Source: Thioploca ingrica (GTDB lineage: Bacteria; Pseudomonadota; Gammaproteobacteria; Beggiatoales; Beggiatoaceae). Taken from it: a stretch of DNA of 64,000 bases. This document shows, one piece after another, positions 1 through 8,781 of the stretch. Where the stretch lies: assembly GCA_000828835.1 (NCBI GenBank), contig AP014633.1, positions 1,054,001-1,118,000 on the forward strand, given 5' to 3'. Within the stretch, counting starts at the first letter, position 1. The number at the start of each line of letters is the position of its first letter. A program made the translations under genes and the position numbers. The notes under the pieces are model-generated. The model worked only from the letters and a program-made list of their open reading frames with translations, was not told where the DNA came from and made no database searches.

Positions 1-953
1 ATTTCAGCTATTTTTTGCTCAAGCGGATTCAATTCGGCATAAGCTTCGTCTGCATGTCGAGACAAGGCTTCGGCTAAACCACCAATGGCTTCATAATGTT
101 GAATCGTCAATACCATAGTGGGGGAATTTTCCGCTTGAGCGAGGTGCCACATGCGCATGAGAGCATGTTGTAATAACGGTAATTGATCGGGATCATTACC
201 CGCGTCATTAAGTAACCGATTGATTAAACCGGGTTCAATTTCACCGTCGAAGACATTGGCTGGTGCTTCAATGGCTTCACGTAGTTGTTCGCGCGTTAAC
301 CGTGGAGTGAGAAATAATCCTTGATTGATCGCTTCAGGTAAATCGTAAAATAAGGCACAGTCGCCAATAAAATCAGAACGCATGGTGATAACGACATAGA
401 CTTGAATGGGCCGAGCTGATAATTGGCTACTGGTTAAGAGTAAGGCGACAAAAGCGGCGGCTTCATTGGCAGCCCCTTGATAATAGTAACGAAAAATTTC
501 TTCAAATTGATCAACCACGATTAACAGATTAGTTTGTTCTGGTAAGGTTGTTTCGCGGAGAACTTCCACTAAACTCAGTGGGCCTCGCCGTAATTGAGCA
601 TGAAGGAAAGCAATCGCTTCAGCGGGTTCTGCAAACGGTAGCGTATATTCGGGACCAATGGCTTTATCGACTAATAAAGCTTCGGCTAAGCGCGCAAAAG
701 GGTGATTACCCGGGCGTAATTCGGCGATTCGCCAATGGACACCGGCAGTGGCTAAAAATCCGGCTTCTAAACCCGCCAGCAATCCGGTACGTACCAGTGA
801 AGATTTACCACATCCTGACGGACCAACCACAGCCATAAAGCGAGTTTGGCCTAATTTTTCGATAAGTTGATCAGTGGCTGCTTCACGTCCAAAAAAGATA
901 TCCGTTTCGTAGCGGTGAAACGGGCGTAAGCCAGGATAAGGAAAATCACTCAT
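1..953 (-). CDS. nSTAND1-type P-loop ATPase, C-terminus beyond window
   Basis: My translation of the minus strand from ATG at 953 is open for 317 codons to the left edge, so only the N-terminal part is present. It starts with the nSTAND1 signature (GLRPFHRYETDIFFGRE, residues 8-24), followed by Walker A GPSGCGKSS at about 44-52 and a Walker B-like LLIVVDQFEEIF at about 143-154. Family members are STAND-class NTPase switches that usually carry C-terminal WD40 or other sensor repeats, which would lie outside the window. The start codon is 3 bp after the stop of the upstream TIR gene, so the two are almost certainly co-transcribed and probably act together, plausibly in a defence or cell-suicide response. 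The family call is firm; the role is inferred. Confidence 0.88.
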   Translation of the reverse strand, partial: MSDFPYPGLRPFHRYETDIFFGREAATDQLIEKLGQTRFMAVVGPSGCGKSSLVRTGLLAGLEAGFLATAGVHWRIAELRPGNHPFARLAEALLVDKAIGPEYTLPFAEPAEAIAFLHAQLRRGPLSLVEVLRETTLPEQTNLLIVVDQFEEIFRYYYQGAANEAAAFVALLLTSSQLSARPIQVYVVITMRSDFIGDCALFYDLPEAINQGLFLTPRLTREQLREAIEAPANVFDGEIEPGLINRLLNDAGNDPDQLPLLQHALMRMWHLAQAENSPTMVLTIQHYEAIGGLAEALSRHADEAYAELNPLEQKIAE

Positions 954-956
954 AAT

Positions 957-2474
957 TTATAATGACTGCAAGAACAGAGGTAAACAACTTTCTACTTGGG
1001 TTGCCGGACAATTTAAAATTTGCATATTAGGTAATTTAATATTCAAAGGAGGTTTGTTAGGAGAAGGTGTGCTATACACTGCAATAATTTTCAAGGGCTG
1101 GTCTCGCAGCCTTTGCATGCGTCGGCAATATAAAAGTTGTTCATTAACCCAAACGGCCGAGGTGTTATCGTAAAGGACGATAATAGAATCACAATAAAGT
1201 AAATTTTGCTCTAAATAATTGCGTATTTCCGCCGCTTTGGTACTCGTAGAAATCTCTAGGGGTAAACTATAACCAATGCCATGCGCATCTAAAATGTCTT
1301 TAATGCGGTGGGCTAACGTCATATCTTCTGGTGCGGCATTGATAAATACTAATATGTCCCCGGCAGTGGTCGGTTTAGGTATCTCAACCGGTGCTGGGGT
1401 TAAGTATTTGATAATGTAGGTTTGAAATTCAAATAAATGCACCGCCATAACGGTACTGGCTTCCAAAAGCGTACGCTGAACTGAATCAGTAACCGTGGTT
1501 AAATTCAACCGGGGATCACGCCATTGCAAAATTGGTAATGATGCTGCTTGAGCACGCTGATATTGAAATAAAGGATAGTTAATAAAACCACCGCTATTAT
1601 CATTTAACAATTGAACAAATAACTGACATTCCTTTAAGTCTTGATCAAGTGATTGTTGTAAAGTGGCGAATGCATATTCTTTCGTTGGTAATATTCGTAC
1701 ACCTTGTTGTTCAAGATAGCCTTTAACTTCTTGACGATGTTTTTCTAAATTTTCGCTCACTTTAGCTAAAAAGACGGTGGTTGTAGGTGGAGAGGTGATA
1801 GTCGGTGTAGGATCAGCCTCGTCAGCGGGTAACCGAGTCGTTAAGGTGGTTGTCGCCGCTATTAGGTCAGCATAATCAGAGGGTAATGTTGGTGTCGTTG
1901 CTAACTTTGCTTGGGCTTCTTGTTTTAATTCTTTCAGTTTTTCAACTAATTGTCGAGCGAGATCATCCAGTTTTTGGTAATATTCAAATTCTTCGGGATT
2001 GGGTTTAGGAATGGCTAAGATACGAGGTTGCCCAAATTCATTGCGTACCCAAAATTTATACCCGAGTAGATCACTTAAATCGGGTGATCGTTCTTCAACG
2101 ATATCGTGTTCAACGACAAAAATCCGCCCGGAATCTTTCCCAGCTATCGCCAACAAAGTATTCAGTTCGAACTGACACCACTGAGATACCTCATAAGCTG
2201 GAGAGAGGATCAACACAAATAGAGCAGAAGTTTCTAGTTGTTTACAAATGTGGGGTGTGGTTGGCGTATTACCCCGTAATTCATGATCCATCCACAATGA
2301 AAACAACTCTGGGCTACCGAGTTTCTTTCCCAATAAAATTTTTAAACCGGTTATTAATGTGGTTACCCAGCCTTTATCTGCTCCGGCAAATGGTTCATCA
2401 TCAACACGAGCATAGCTTACAAAAATATCGTGTTTACAATTAGGAACATAGGCTTTAGGAGCATGAATTAGCAT
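957..2474 (-). CDS. Protein with two or three TIR-like domains
   Basis: 505 residues. An N-terminal TIR domain (about 14-150) opens with HDIFVSYAR and contains SQWCQFEL with Glu103 where the catalytic glutamate of TIR NADases sits. A C-terminal domain (about 370-505) repeats the pattern: DILVFINAAPED, then VWVNEQL with a candidate Glu445. The middle (about 232-355) also looks like a TIR/DUF4062-type Rossmann fold, but without a clear glutamate. The linker at 190-230 is Thr/Pro-rich. TIR domains cleave NAD or make signalling nucleotides in bacterial immunity. The downstream nSTAND1 ATPase suggests an effector-sensor pair. Which domain is active cannot be read from sequence. No strong ribosome-binding site was seen, but the start agrees with the domain boundary. 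Confidence 0.85.
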   Translation of the reverse strand: MLIHAPKAYVPNCKHDIFVSYARVDDEPFAGADKGWVTTLITGLKILLGKKLGSPELFSLWMDHELRGNTPTTPHICKQLETSALFVLILSPAYEVSQWCQFELNTLLAIAGKDSGRIFVVEHDIVEERSPDLSDLLGYKFWVRNEFGQPRILAIPKPNPEEFEYYQKLDDLARQLVEKLKELKQEAQAKLATTPTLPSDYADLIAATTTLTTRLPADEADPTPTITSPPTTTVFLAKVSENLEKHRQEVKGYLEQQGVRILPTKEYAFATLQQSLDQDLKECQLFVQLLNDNSGGFINYPLFQYQRAQAASLPILQWRDPRLNLTTVTDSVQRTLLEASTVMAVHLFEFQTYIIKYLTPAPVEIPKPTTAGDILVFINAAPEDMTLAHRIKDILDAHGIGYSLPLEISTSTKAAEIRNYLEQNLLYCDSIIVLYDNTSAVWVNEQLLYCRRMQRLRDQPLKIIAVYSTPSPNKPPLNIKLPNMQILNCPATQVESCLPLFLQSL

Positions 2475-2565
2475 ATCAATTCGGTTTATTTTCTATAGCT
2501 ATTAGGGTTACTTGACTAGTTTATATAAAGTAATACATTATTTTTTCTGTCAATAGTTATTTAAG

Positions 2566-2940
2566 TTATTTATTTCGTTTTTTATTTCTATAAATCCGGT
2601 TTTGAGGCATATCAATCTTGGGAGGGTCATTCGGTTTGATTTTCTCTTCATTAGTTTGTTCATCGTCGGATTTTTTCGATTTTTCCGTTTCAGGTTTGGT
2701 ATTTTTGCCAGAGATTGATTCTTTCTTACCAGTGATTGATTCTTTCACGTTCGCTGCTCCTAAGTGGGTAGAAGTGACACTCAATAATAATATGAAAGTC
2801 ATAAAAAAACTAGCAAAGTAATTCCTGCTGCTATGATTGTTCCCTGATATATGTTGGTACAGGCTTATTGCCACTATCATCACCATAACCATTATTAAGC
2901 TTAATGGTATTGCTGTTATTAGATAAATGATATTATTCAT
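2566..2940 (-). CDS. Small two-helix membrane protein with charged tail
   Basis: About 124 residues from ATG at 2940. A GTG nine codons upstream (2967) also opens the frame, but its AGGA abuts the start codon, whereas GAGGA lies about 10 nt before the ATG, so I prefer 2940. Two hydrophobic stretches (about residues 4-28 and 40-62) are followed by a Lys/Glu/Asp/Pro-rich hydrophilic tail. No known family was recognised. It lies 91 bp upstream of the TIR gene on the same strand and could be a membrane partner of the TIR/nSTAND1 operon, though this rests on position only. Confidence 0.55.
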   Translation of the reverse strand: MNNIIYLITAIPLSLIMVMVMIVAISLYQHISGNNHSSRNYFASFFMTFILLLSVTSTHLGAANVKESITGKKESISGKNTKPETEKSKKSDDEQTNEEKIKPNDPPKIDMPQNRIYRNKKRNK

Positions 2941-3131
2941 TGACTTTAATTCCTCACTCAAATTCACTCCTAATTATTTTAAGTTTAGCAGCGTTTTTGA
3001 GTTGATGGGGGCTTTCTCAACAGAAAATAAAACCGAATGCTTTAATCATTGGTAGTGCTAAATTGATAGCGATGTTAACAATATGGCCACTCGGGATTAC
3101 AACTCCTTCGCTTGGTTAGCACGACCCAAAA

Positions 3132-4040
3132 TTAGAAAACATGAGCATAGAGACGTAATTGTTCTGCCGTCAATAAAAATACGCCTTCACCACCGCGTTG
3201 AAACTCTAGCCACATAAAAGGCACATCAGGATATTCTGCTATCAAACTGTTTTGGCTCAGACCCACTTCAACAATCAGCACGCCATGGGGGGTTAAATAG
3301 GGTGCTGCTTGCCGCAAAATCCGTTTGACAAACAATAATCCATCTTGTCCCGCAGCTAAACCGACTTTAGGTTCGTAGTGGTATTCCTCTGGCATATTTT
3401 GGAGTTCTTGTGCATCTGCATAAGGCGGATTACAGACAATTAAATCATACTGCTTACCACTCAGGCTAGCAAACAAATCCGAAAATAGGGTATGAACTCG
3501 GTGTTCAAGCCCATAATTTTCAACATTTTTTTGTGCTACTTCGAGGGCTTCACTAGAGATATCGACCGCATCGATTTCTGCTTGTGGAAAAGCTAACATC
3601 GCACTGGCAATCGCAATACAACCGCTGCCCGTACAGAGATCTAACATCCGTTCAATCTGTTCAACTTGAACCCAAGGTTCGAAGCGTTGTTCTATTAATT
3701 CGGCTATGGGCGAGCGAGGAATTAATACCCGCCTATCGACATAAAAACGCAAGTGAGCAAACCAAGCTTCGTGGGTCAGGTAAGGAATGGGAATGCGTTC
3801 TTGGATTCGCCGATTCAGGAATTCAACGATGACTTGTTTTTCTGAGTGAGTGAGTTGAGCATGCCATAAAATGGCTGGAATTTCTGGGGCGAGATGCAAA
3901 GCATATAAAACCAAGGTAGCGGCTTCATCTACCGCATTATCAGTACCATGCCCAAAAAATAACTGAGCTTTGTTGAATTGAGTTGCACCCCAGCGAATAA
4001 AATCACTGATGGTATGTAATTCATCAAGGGGATGTTCCAT
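3132..4040 (-). CDS. prmB: Ribosomal protein L3 glutamine N5-methyltransferase
   Basis: 302 residues, the usual length for PrmB, which methylates a glutamine of ribosomal protein L3 using S-adenosylmethionine. The SAM-binding motif DLCTGSG is at about 134-140 and the glutamine-site motif NPPY at 204-207. The following segment (MPEEYHYEPKVGLAAGQDG) matches PrmB better than the related release-factor enzyme PrmC. The gene stands alone: the TIR operon lies downstream and a palindromic repeat element upstream. It is a housekeeping gene that anchors the gammaproteobacterial assignment. Confidence 0.93.
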   Translation of the reverse strand: MEHPLDELHTISDFIRWGATQFNKAQLFFGHGTDNAVDEAATLVLYALHLAPEIPAILWHAQLTHSEKQVIVEFLNRRIQERIPIPYLTHEAWFAHLRFYVDRRVLIPRSPIAELIEQRFEPWVQVEQIERMLDLCTGSGCIAIASAMLAFPQAEIDAVDISSEALEVAQKNVENYGLEHRVHTLFSDLFASLSGKQYDLIVCNPPYADAQELQNMPEEYHYEPKVGLAAGQDGLLFVKRILRQAAPYLTPHGVLIVEVGLSQNSLIAEYPDVPFMWLEFQRGGEGVFLLTAEQLRLYAHVF

Positions 4041-4146
4041 ACTTATATTTTGTTATCCTTGAATAGCGGCTGTTGAGTCGTCGTTTGCCTATAATAGGTT
4101 AGTAAGGGGTAAACTAAATAAGTAAGTTAAGCTTAATATTTCGTTG

Positions 4147-4290
4147 AATAACTCACCTGACGCACTTTTGACTCAACCACCCCAGCCCTTCCTTAGCAAG
4201 GAGGGGTATACACGCTATCCAATTCGCCGGGTATAACTCCCCTCCTTAGCAAGGAGGGGCTGGGGGTGGTCATGTGTAAGGTGAGTTAAT
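4147..4290. repeat. Long imperfect inverted repeat, MITE-like
   Basis: The two halves (about 4147-4206 and 4232-4290) are near reverse complements. Each outer end reads like AACTCACC/GGTGAGTT, and each inner arm contains CCCCTCCTTAGCAAGGAGGG-type sequence, itself a hairpin. No transposase is encoded. The element fills the gap between prmB and the ClpP-like gene. A related end (GGTGAGTTATAAT) occurs near 53474, and a hairpin with similar inner arms near 43409. It could fold as a bidirectional terminator or be a non-autonomous mobile element. Confidence 0.75.
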
Positions 4291-4344
4291 AATTATCACG
4301 CAATTATTTTTTGCTTGATGATTAGTAACTTGGTTAAGTTAAGA

Positions 4345-5943
4345 CTATCTATAGTAGTTGTGAGGATTATACAAATAATAAAAATCTAATGGAATAAGCT
4401 GAGGCAATTCTACATAACGTTGACCTCGAACATCCGTTTTTTCAGTGAAGGTTTGCTCATGGAAAGCGGGTTCCTCTTCCTCTTCTTCGGGTTCAGTTTC
4501 GAGTATATCAACTGGCTTTTTGGTAATAGAAGCATCCCTTATATCGCTAACGACTTGATCCACCCATTTTAATTGCGTAGCTTTATCAGCGAATTCTCGC
4601 CAATTACCATTAGAATCTTTTTCATACATTTTTTTAGTAAATTCTTCTATAGTTATGCCCATTTTTTGGGCGACTGGGTACATAATTCGTTTAGTCCATT
4701 CTTGAGTAACTTCCATCTGTTCGGCTATTTGTCTTTCATTACCAAAAGCAAAACTCAACATTTGATGGTGAACTAAAATCGCGTTGGGATAGGCATAAGA
4801 ACGTGTTGCTAAAGTCGTGATCACCGCCGCCATACTCGCTGCCAATGTTTTTACGACCACATAGACCGGCGCACGGCTATTATGCATCACCTCCAGAATT
4901 TTTGAACCTTCCATAACTGAACCACCATAACAACGATCAATTATTAGGAAAATAGGATATTGAGTATTTTTATTATTATAATAATGAATTCGCTCGTTGA
5001 CGTACTCTGCTGTTCCCGACACGATAACTGTATCGAGATCAATTTTACGATCACTGATAATTAAATGACCCTCAACAAAAGGTTCTTGCAAATATTCTTG
5101 GGGGTTATTAACTTGACTTTCCCAAATTTCACGTTGTTCTCGTGCCGAAATCTTTTGAGTTAATTCTTCTAAATTGAGGCCCTGTTTGTTTTTTTCAAAT
5201 TCAACCTGAGCCATTGCCAAGTTAAGTTTGGCGGTTTCGAGTTGAATTTGCAATTCTTGTTGTTTATTTTTTTCTTCTTGTACAGCATTTAATAAAGCTA
5301 ATCGATCTCTTTCGCTAGCCAATTCGGTCAGTAGTTGCCTTTTTTCTTGATCATGAATGTCGTTTTCTAGTTCTAGTTGACGTTTTGTAGCTTCAAATTG
5401 AGCCAATAATTGAGTTTGATGGGCTGATTGTAATTCATTGTCGAGTAATACTTTTTCTTTTTCAGCTTGTAATTGGGCTAATTCATGCCGTCTTTTTTCA
5501 ACCTCTAATTCGTTCTGTAAAAGTAATTTATCTTTATCTTGTCGTAGGTTTGATAATTCTTGGGCGTATTTTTCGGTTTGAATTAGATTTTGGAGAGATA
5601 AGGCCGCATTTTGTAATTTTAGCCATTCTATTTCTGATTGAATAGGGTCAATTTTAGCGTTATTCCGATTCGATTGAGGATGAATCGACGGTTTAGAAGG
5701 TGAGTTTAGTGGTGTAGTTGGATTAGAGTCCGGTGTCGTTTTACTGGATTCATTAGTTAAAGACTTATCTGGTGGTGGGCGAGTAGGCGCAACCGCTTGA
5801 TTAGCTTGGTCTAGGGTTGCTTTCTCAACCACCGCAGTTGCCGCGCCCATATCAGCATTGGCTTGAGTAATCATATTCTCAGCCAGAAAGCTTAAAATAC
5901 TACTACTGAGGATAATTGTTATGGATATTAAATTCTGCTTCAT
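4345..5943 (-). CDS. Exported coiled-coil ClpP-like serine protease
   Basis: 532 residues. An N-terminal hydrophobic signal (about 1-30) and a Pro/Ser/Thr-rich linker (50-98) precede a long Gln/Glu/Lys-rich coiled coil (about 100-275), then a ClpP/crotonase-fold protease domain (about 288-470). The catalytic set is readable: Ser370 in LAASMAA, His393 in LVHHQM, Asp453 in FADKATQ, plus the oxyanion glycines YGGS at about 339-342. Ordinary ClpP is about 200 residues, cytoplasmic and works with ClpX/ClpA; this one appears exported and has no ATPase nearby. SppA-like or SDH-class membrane proteases are the alternative. The C-terminal tail is acidic (a run of glutamates), then Tyr-rich. Substrate unknown. 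Confidence 0.8.
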   Translation of the reverse strand: MKQNLISITIILSSSILSFLAENMITQANADMGAATAVVEKATLDQANQAVAPTRPPPDKSLTNESSKTTPDSNPTTPLNSPSKPSIHPQSNRNNAKIDPIQSEIEWLKLQNAALSLQNLIQTEKYAQELSNLRQDKDKLLLQNELEVEKRRHELAQLQAEKEKVLLDNELQSAHQTQLLAQFEATKRQLELENDIHDQEKRQLLTELASERDRLALLNAVQEEKNKQQELQIQLETAKLNLAMAQVEFEKNKQGLNLEELTQKISAREQREIWESQVNNPQEYLQEPFVEGHLIISDRKIDLDTVIVSGTAEYVNERIHYYNNKNTQYPIFLIIDRCYGGSVMEGSKILEVMHNSRAPVYVVVKTLAASMAAVITTLATRSYAYPNAILVHHQMLSFAFGNERQIAEQMEVTQEWTKRIMYPVAQKMGITIEEFTKKMYEKDSNGNWREFADKATQLKWVDQVVSDIRDASITKKPVDILETEPEEEEEEPAFHEQTFTEKTDVRGQRYVELPQLIPLDFYYLYNPHNYYR

Positions 5944-6025
5944 AAAGCCATGACGTACTCAATTGAAGATGATGAATAAAAAAGTGAGGTTCAGATTTTG
6001 CGAGCAAAAATTAAGCCTGATCTTC

Positions 6026-7771
6026 TTAAACCGGTAATAAGCAAAGCGGCTGCTGGTCAATCCGTTGTAACAGTTTAGTCATTTCTTCTTGTGACAATGG
6101 CTTGCTCAATAGATAGCCTTGTACAATTTCACACTGTCGACTTTGTAAAAAAATGAGTTGCTCCTTATTTTCTACTCCTTCGGCCACCACTGAGAGATGC
6201 AAACTATGCGCTAGCGCAATAATCGCGGTAATAATAGCCGCATCATCACGGTTAGAATTAATATCTTGAATAAAAGAACGATCAATTTTTAAGGTGTTGA
6301 CGGGTAATCTTTTTAAATAGCTCAATGAAGAATAGCCGGTGCCAAAATCGTCAATCGCGATTTGTACTCCCATGGTGCGTAATTCCGTTAACACCGCAAC
6401 GATACTGTTGTTATTATCATTGTGTTCTTCCATCAGCACACTTTCAGTCAGTTCTAATTCTAAGTAATTGGGTGCCAATTGACTTTCTTGTAAAACATTT
6501 TTAATCGTTTGTAACCAATAAACCGGTTTAAACTGTCGACTGGATACATTAATAGAGATACGAATTGGCAGTAATCCGGCGGCTTGCCAAGCTTGAGTTT
6601 GATAGCAAGCGGTTCGCAATACCCATTCACCGATAGGGATGATCAGATTCATTTCTTCAGCAACCGCAACAAATTGACTGGGTGAAAGTAAGCCAGATTC
6701 TGGATGTTGCCAACGTAACAACGCTTCCATTCCCACTAACTGCCCAGTACTCAAGGCAATTTGTGGTTGATAAAATAAACATAATTCCTCGCGCTCTAGT
6801 ACTCGACGCAGTTGATTTTCTAAAATGAGACGTTTGAGAGCGGCTTGGTTCATTTCGGTCGTAAAAAATTGATAAGTATTTTTACCCGCTGCTTTGGCAC
6901 GTGACACTGCGGTATTGGCATTTTTGAGTAAAGCGGCTGCTTCTTCGCCATCACTCGGATAAACACTAATACCGACACTCGCCGTCACAATAATCTCATG
7001 TTTATTGAGCATGAGCGGCTGGCTAATGCTATTTAATAATCGTTGTGCTACCCCACTCACTTCTTTAACAAGATTATCCGTATCAACCAAAATAACAAAT
7101 TCATCACCACTGATTCGTGCCACAGTGGCTTCAATCTCGGACACCGTTTGAGTGAGACGGTGTGCGATTTTACACAACAAATTATCCGCACAATCATGCC
7201 CAAAGGAATCATTAATAATTCGGAAACTATCTACATCGACTACTAAGACCGCAACACCCCGATGACTGCGACGAGCACGCCCGAGAGATTGTTGCAGTCG
7301 TTCCATTAATAGATTACGGTTAGGTAAACCCGTCAAGGTATCGTAATTAGCTAAATAAACTAATTGTTCTTCCGTTTCAACTAAGCGACGGTAACGATTA
7401 AGACGGGTTATGGTACGAATACGAGCACGTAATTCAGCACGATCAAAGGGTTTGCTCATGAAATCATCCGCACCCACTTCTAAACCACGTAACCGCGATT
7501 CTCGGTCATCCAAAGCGGTTATCATCACCACCGGTAATTCTGAGGTGCGCGGATTAGCACGGAGTTGCTGACAAACTTCAAACCCATTCATCCCTGGCAT
7601 CATGATATCCAATAACATTAAATCAGGTATTAATTCAATGGCCTTTACTAAAGCTTCTGCTCCATTCTCTGCAAAAATTAACTCATATCCTTCTGATGCA
7701 AGTAAGATTTCAATCGTAGAACGCGAGATGATTTCATCATCCACAATTAAAATAAGACTTTTCTCCGCCAT
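6026..7771 (-). CDS. Response regulator with REC, GGDEF and EAL domains
   Basis: 581 residues. The N-terminal receiver domain (about 6-122) has phosphoacceptor context LLDIMMPG and SKPF. The GGDEF domain (about 145-310) has SGDEF at the signature, a variant that may or may not make cyclic di-GMP. The EAL domain (about 325-570) has an intact GMEALLRW and DDFGTGYSSLSYLK, so phosphodiesterase activity is likely. It would change cyclic di-GMP level in response to an unlinked histidine kinase. It lies 67 bp downstream of a REC-only protein with a very similar receiver and a similar leader (GGAAGA before the start), so the two appear to be a tandem duplication in one operon. Confidence 0.93.
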   Translation of the reverse strand: MAEKSLILIVDDEIISRSTIEILLASEGYELIFAENGAEALVKAIELIPDLMLLDIMMPGMNGFEVCQQLRANPRTSELPVVMITALDDRESRLRGLEVGADDFMSKPFDRAELRARIRTITRLNRYRRLVETEEQLVYLANYDTLTGLPNRNLLMERLQQSLGRARRSHRGVAVLVVDVDSFRIINDSFGHDCADNLLCKIAHRLTQTVSEIEATVARISGDEFVILVDTDNLVKEVSGVAQRLLNSISQPLMLNKHEIIVTASVGISVYPSDGEEAAALLKNANTAVSRAKAAGKNTYQFFTTEMNQAALKRLILENQLRRVLEREELCLFYQPQIALSTGQLVGMEALLRWQHPESGLLSPSQFVAVAEEMNLIIPIGEWVLRTACYQTQAWQAAGLLPIRISINVSSRQFKPVYWLQTIKNVLQESQLAPNYLELELTESVLMEEHNDNNNSIVAVLTELRTMGVQIAIDDFGTGYSSLSYLKRLPVNTLKIDRSFIQDINSNRDDAAIITAIIALAHSLHLSVVAEGVENKEQLIFLQSRQCEIVQGYLLSKPLSQEEMTKLLQRIDQQPLCLLPV

Positions 7772-7838
7772 AGTGGTTGGTCTTCCACGAATGAATAATC
7801 AAAATAGCATGAAGGTTCTTAATGAAAAATCGGACTTA

Positions 7839-8222
7839 TTAATCTTCATGAGAATGGATAAGTTTACTAATAACCGTATGTAAATCTTTACGGTTAAACG
7901 GTTTACAAATCACTTCATTAGCACCAATTTCTAGACAGCGTGAACGTGCGGTTGGATCATCCCACGCCGTCACCATAACCACGGGTAAATTAGCCAATTG
8001 AGGGTTGGCTCGGAGACGTCGACAGACCTCAAAACCATTTATCCCTGGCATCATGACATCTAACAAAATTAAGTCGGGGGTAAGCAATTCCGCTTTTTCT
8101 AATCCTTGCTCACCATTTTCAGCAAAGACTAAAGTATAATCTTCTGATTCTAAGAGCGCTTCTATGGTATAACGGGAAACGATTTCATCATCAACGATTA
8201 AAATAGTGGTTTTATCGCTCAT
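7839..8222 (-). CDS. Stand-alone receiver (CheY-like) response regulator
   Basis: 127 residues made of a single receiver domain: acidic pair VDDE near the start, phosphoacceptor Asp in LLDVMMPG, switch Thr in VMVTAW and conserved Lys in CKPF. It resembles the REC domain of the downstream REC-GGDEF-EAL gene closely enough (MMPG-NGFEVC-LRANP) to suggest a recent duplication. A GGAAGA site precedes the ATG. It probably shares a kinase with, or competes for phosphate with, the downstream regulator. No histidine kinase is adjacent. Confidence 0.9.
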   Translation of the reverse strand: MSDKTTILIVDDEIVSRYTIEALLESEDYTLVFAENGEQGLEKAELLTPDLILLDVMMPGINGFEVCRRLRANPQLANLPVVMVTAWDDPTARSRCLEIGANEVICKPFNRKDLHTVISKLIHSHED

Positions 8223-8289
8223 AGTTGTTCTTCCATCTCGTAATAGATATTATAATAATAACATATTGCTTAAGTTCACTCAGTAAAGA

Positions 8290-8481
8290 TTAAGTATTGA
8301 TTTTACAATCGGAAAAAATCGTAACATGATATGATTCATATTGGCTTGGATAATGTACTGGTAAACAATTTAATTTGTATTTAAACCAACCGGCAGTAAA
8401 GGTAAGATTGAAGAATCGCCATTCAAAGCAATAATGCACAATGGTTTTGTCTAAAAATGAAGGTATAAAGGCAGATGTCAT
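8290..8481 (-). CDS. Possible small protein, doubtful
   Basis: A 63-codon frame rich in aromatic residues and cysteine, with no recognised family and no ribosome-binding site before its ATG. It sits alone in the AT-rich gap between the receiver gene and the divergent ABC permease. Composition is protein-like, but nothing else supports it. Confidence 0.2.
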   Translation of the reverse strand: MTSAFIPSFLDKTIVHYCFEWRFFNLTFTAGWFKYKLNCLPVHYPSQYESYHVTIFSDCKINT

Positions 8482-8781
8482 TGTGTTGGTTATTAGAATA
8501 TTATAATGTAATTATGTAATAAAGAAAGGCAAAAAAACTGACTCCTTAATCAGTAATTTTCTTATTTTTAGCTTTAACCTATCTTCCTTCTACCGGAATC
8601 TAGTACAGCGGGCTATTATTTTCTTAACGCCTTTATTAATAATCACTCGTAATTTACCGACTACACTTCCATTCTAAACAAGTAGAATGAGATCAATTTT
8701 AACTCTATGATTATCCATTATTTATAATAAATTAATCATTAAATAAATTTATTACTAAATTCTGTGTGGATTTAAAACAAG
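8482..8781. other. AT-rich intergenic region
   Basis: About 300 bases without a convincing gene. A weak hairpin (CATTCTA/TAGAATG) lies near 8670-8690. The last 70 bases before the permease are almost pure A/T and probably hold its promoter; I could not settle on -35/-10 boxes. Confidence 0.4.

Noticed and set aside
548-838. 96-codon plus-strand open frame
   Set aside because: It lies wholly inside the nSTAND1 gene on the other strand, which has clear P-loop motifs and a proper start.
2084-2443. 119-codon plus-strand open frame
   Set aside because: It is antisense to the TIR gene, with no recognisable domain.
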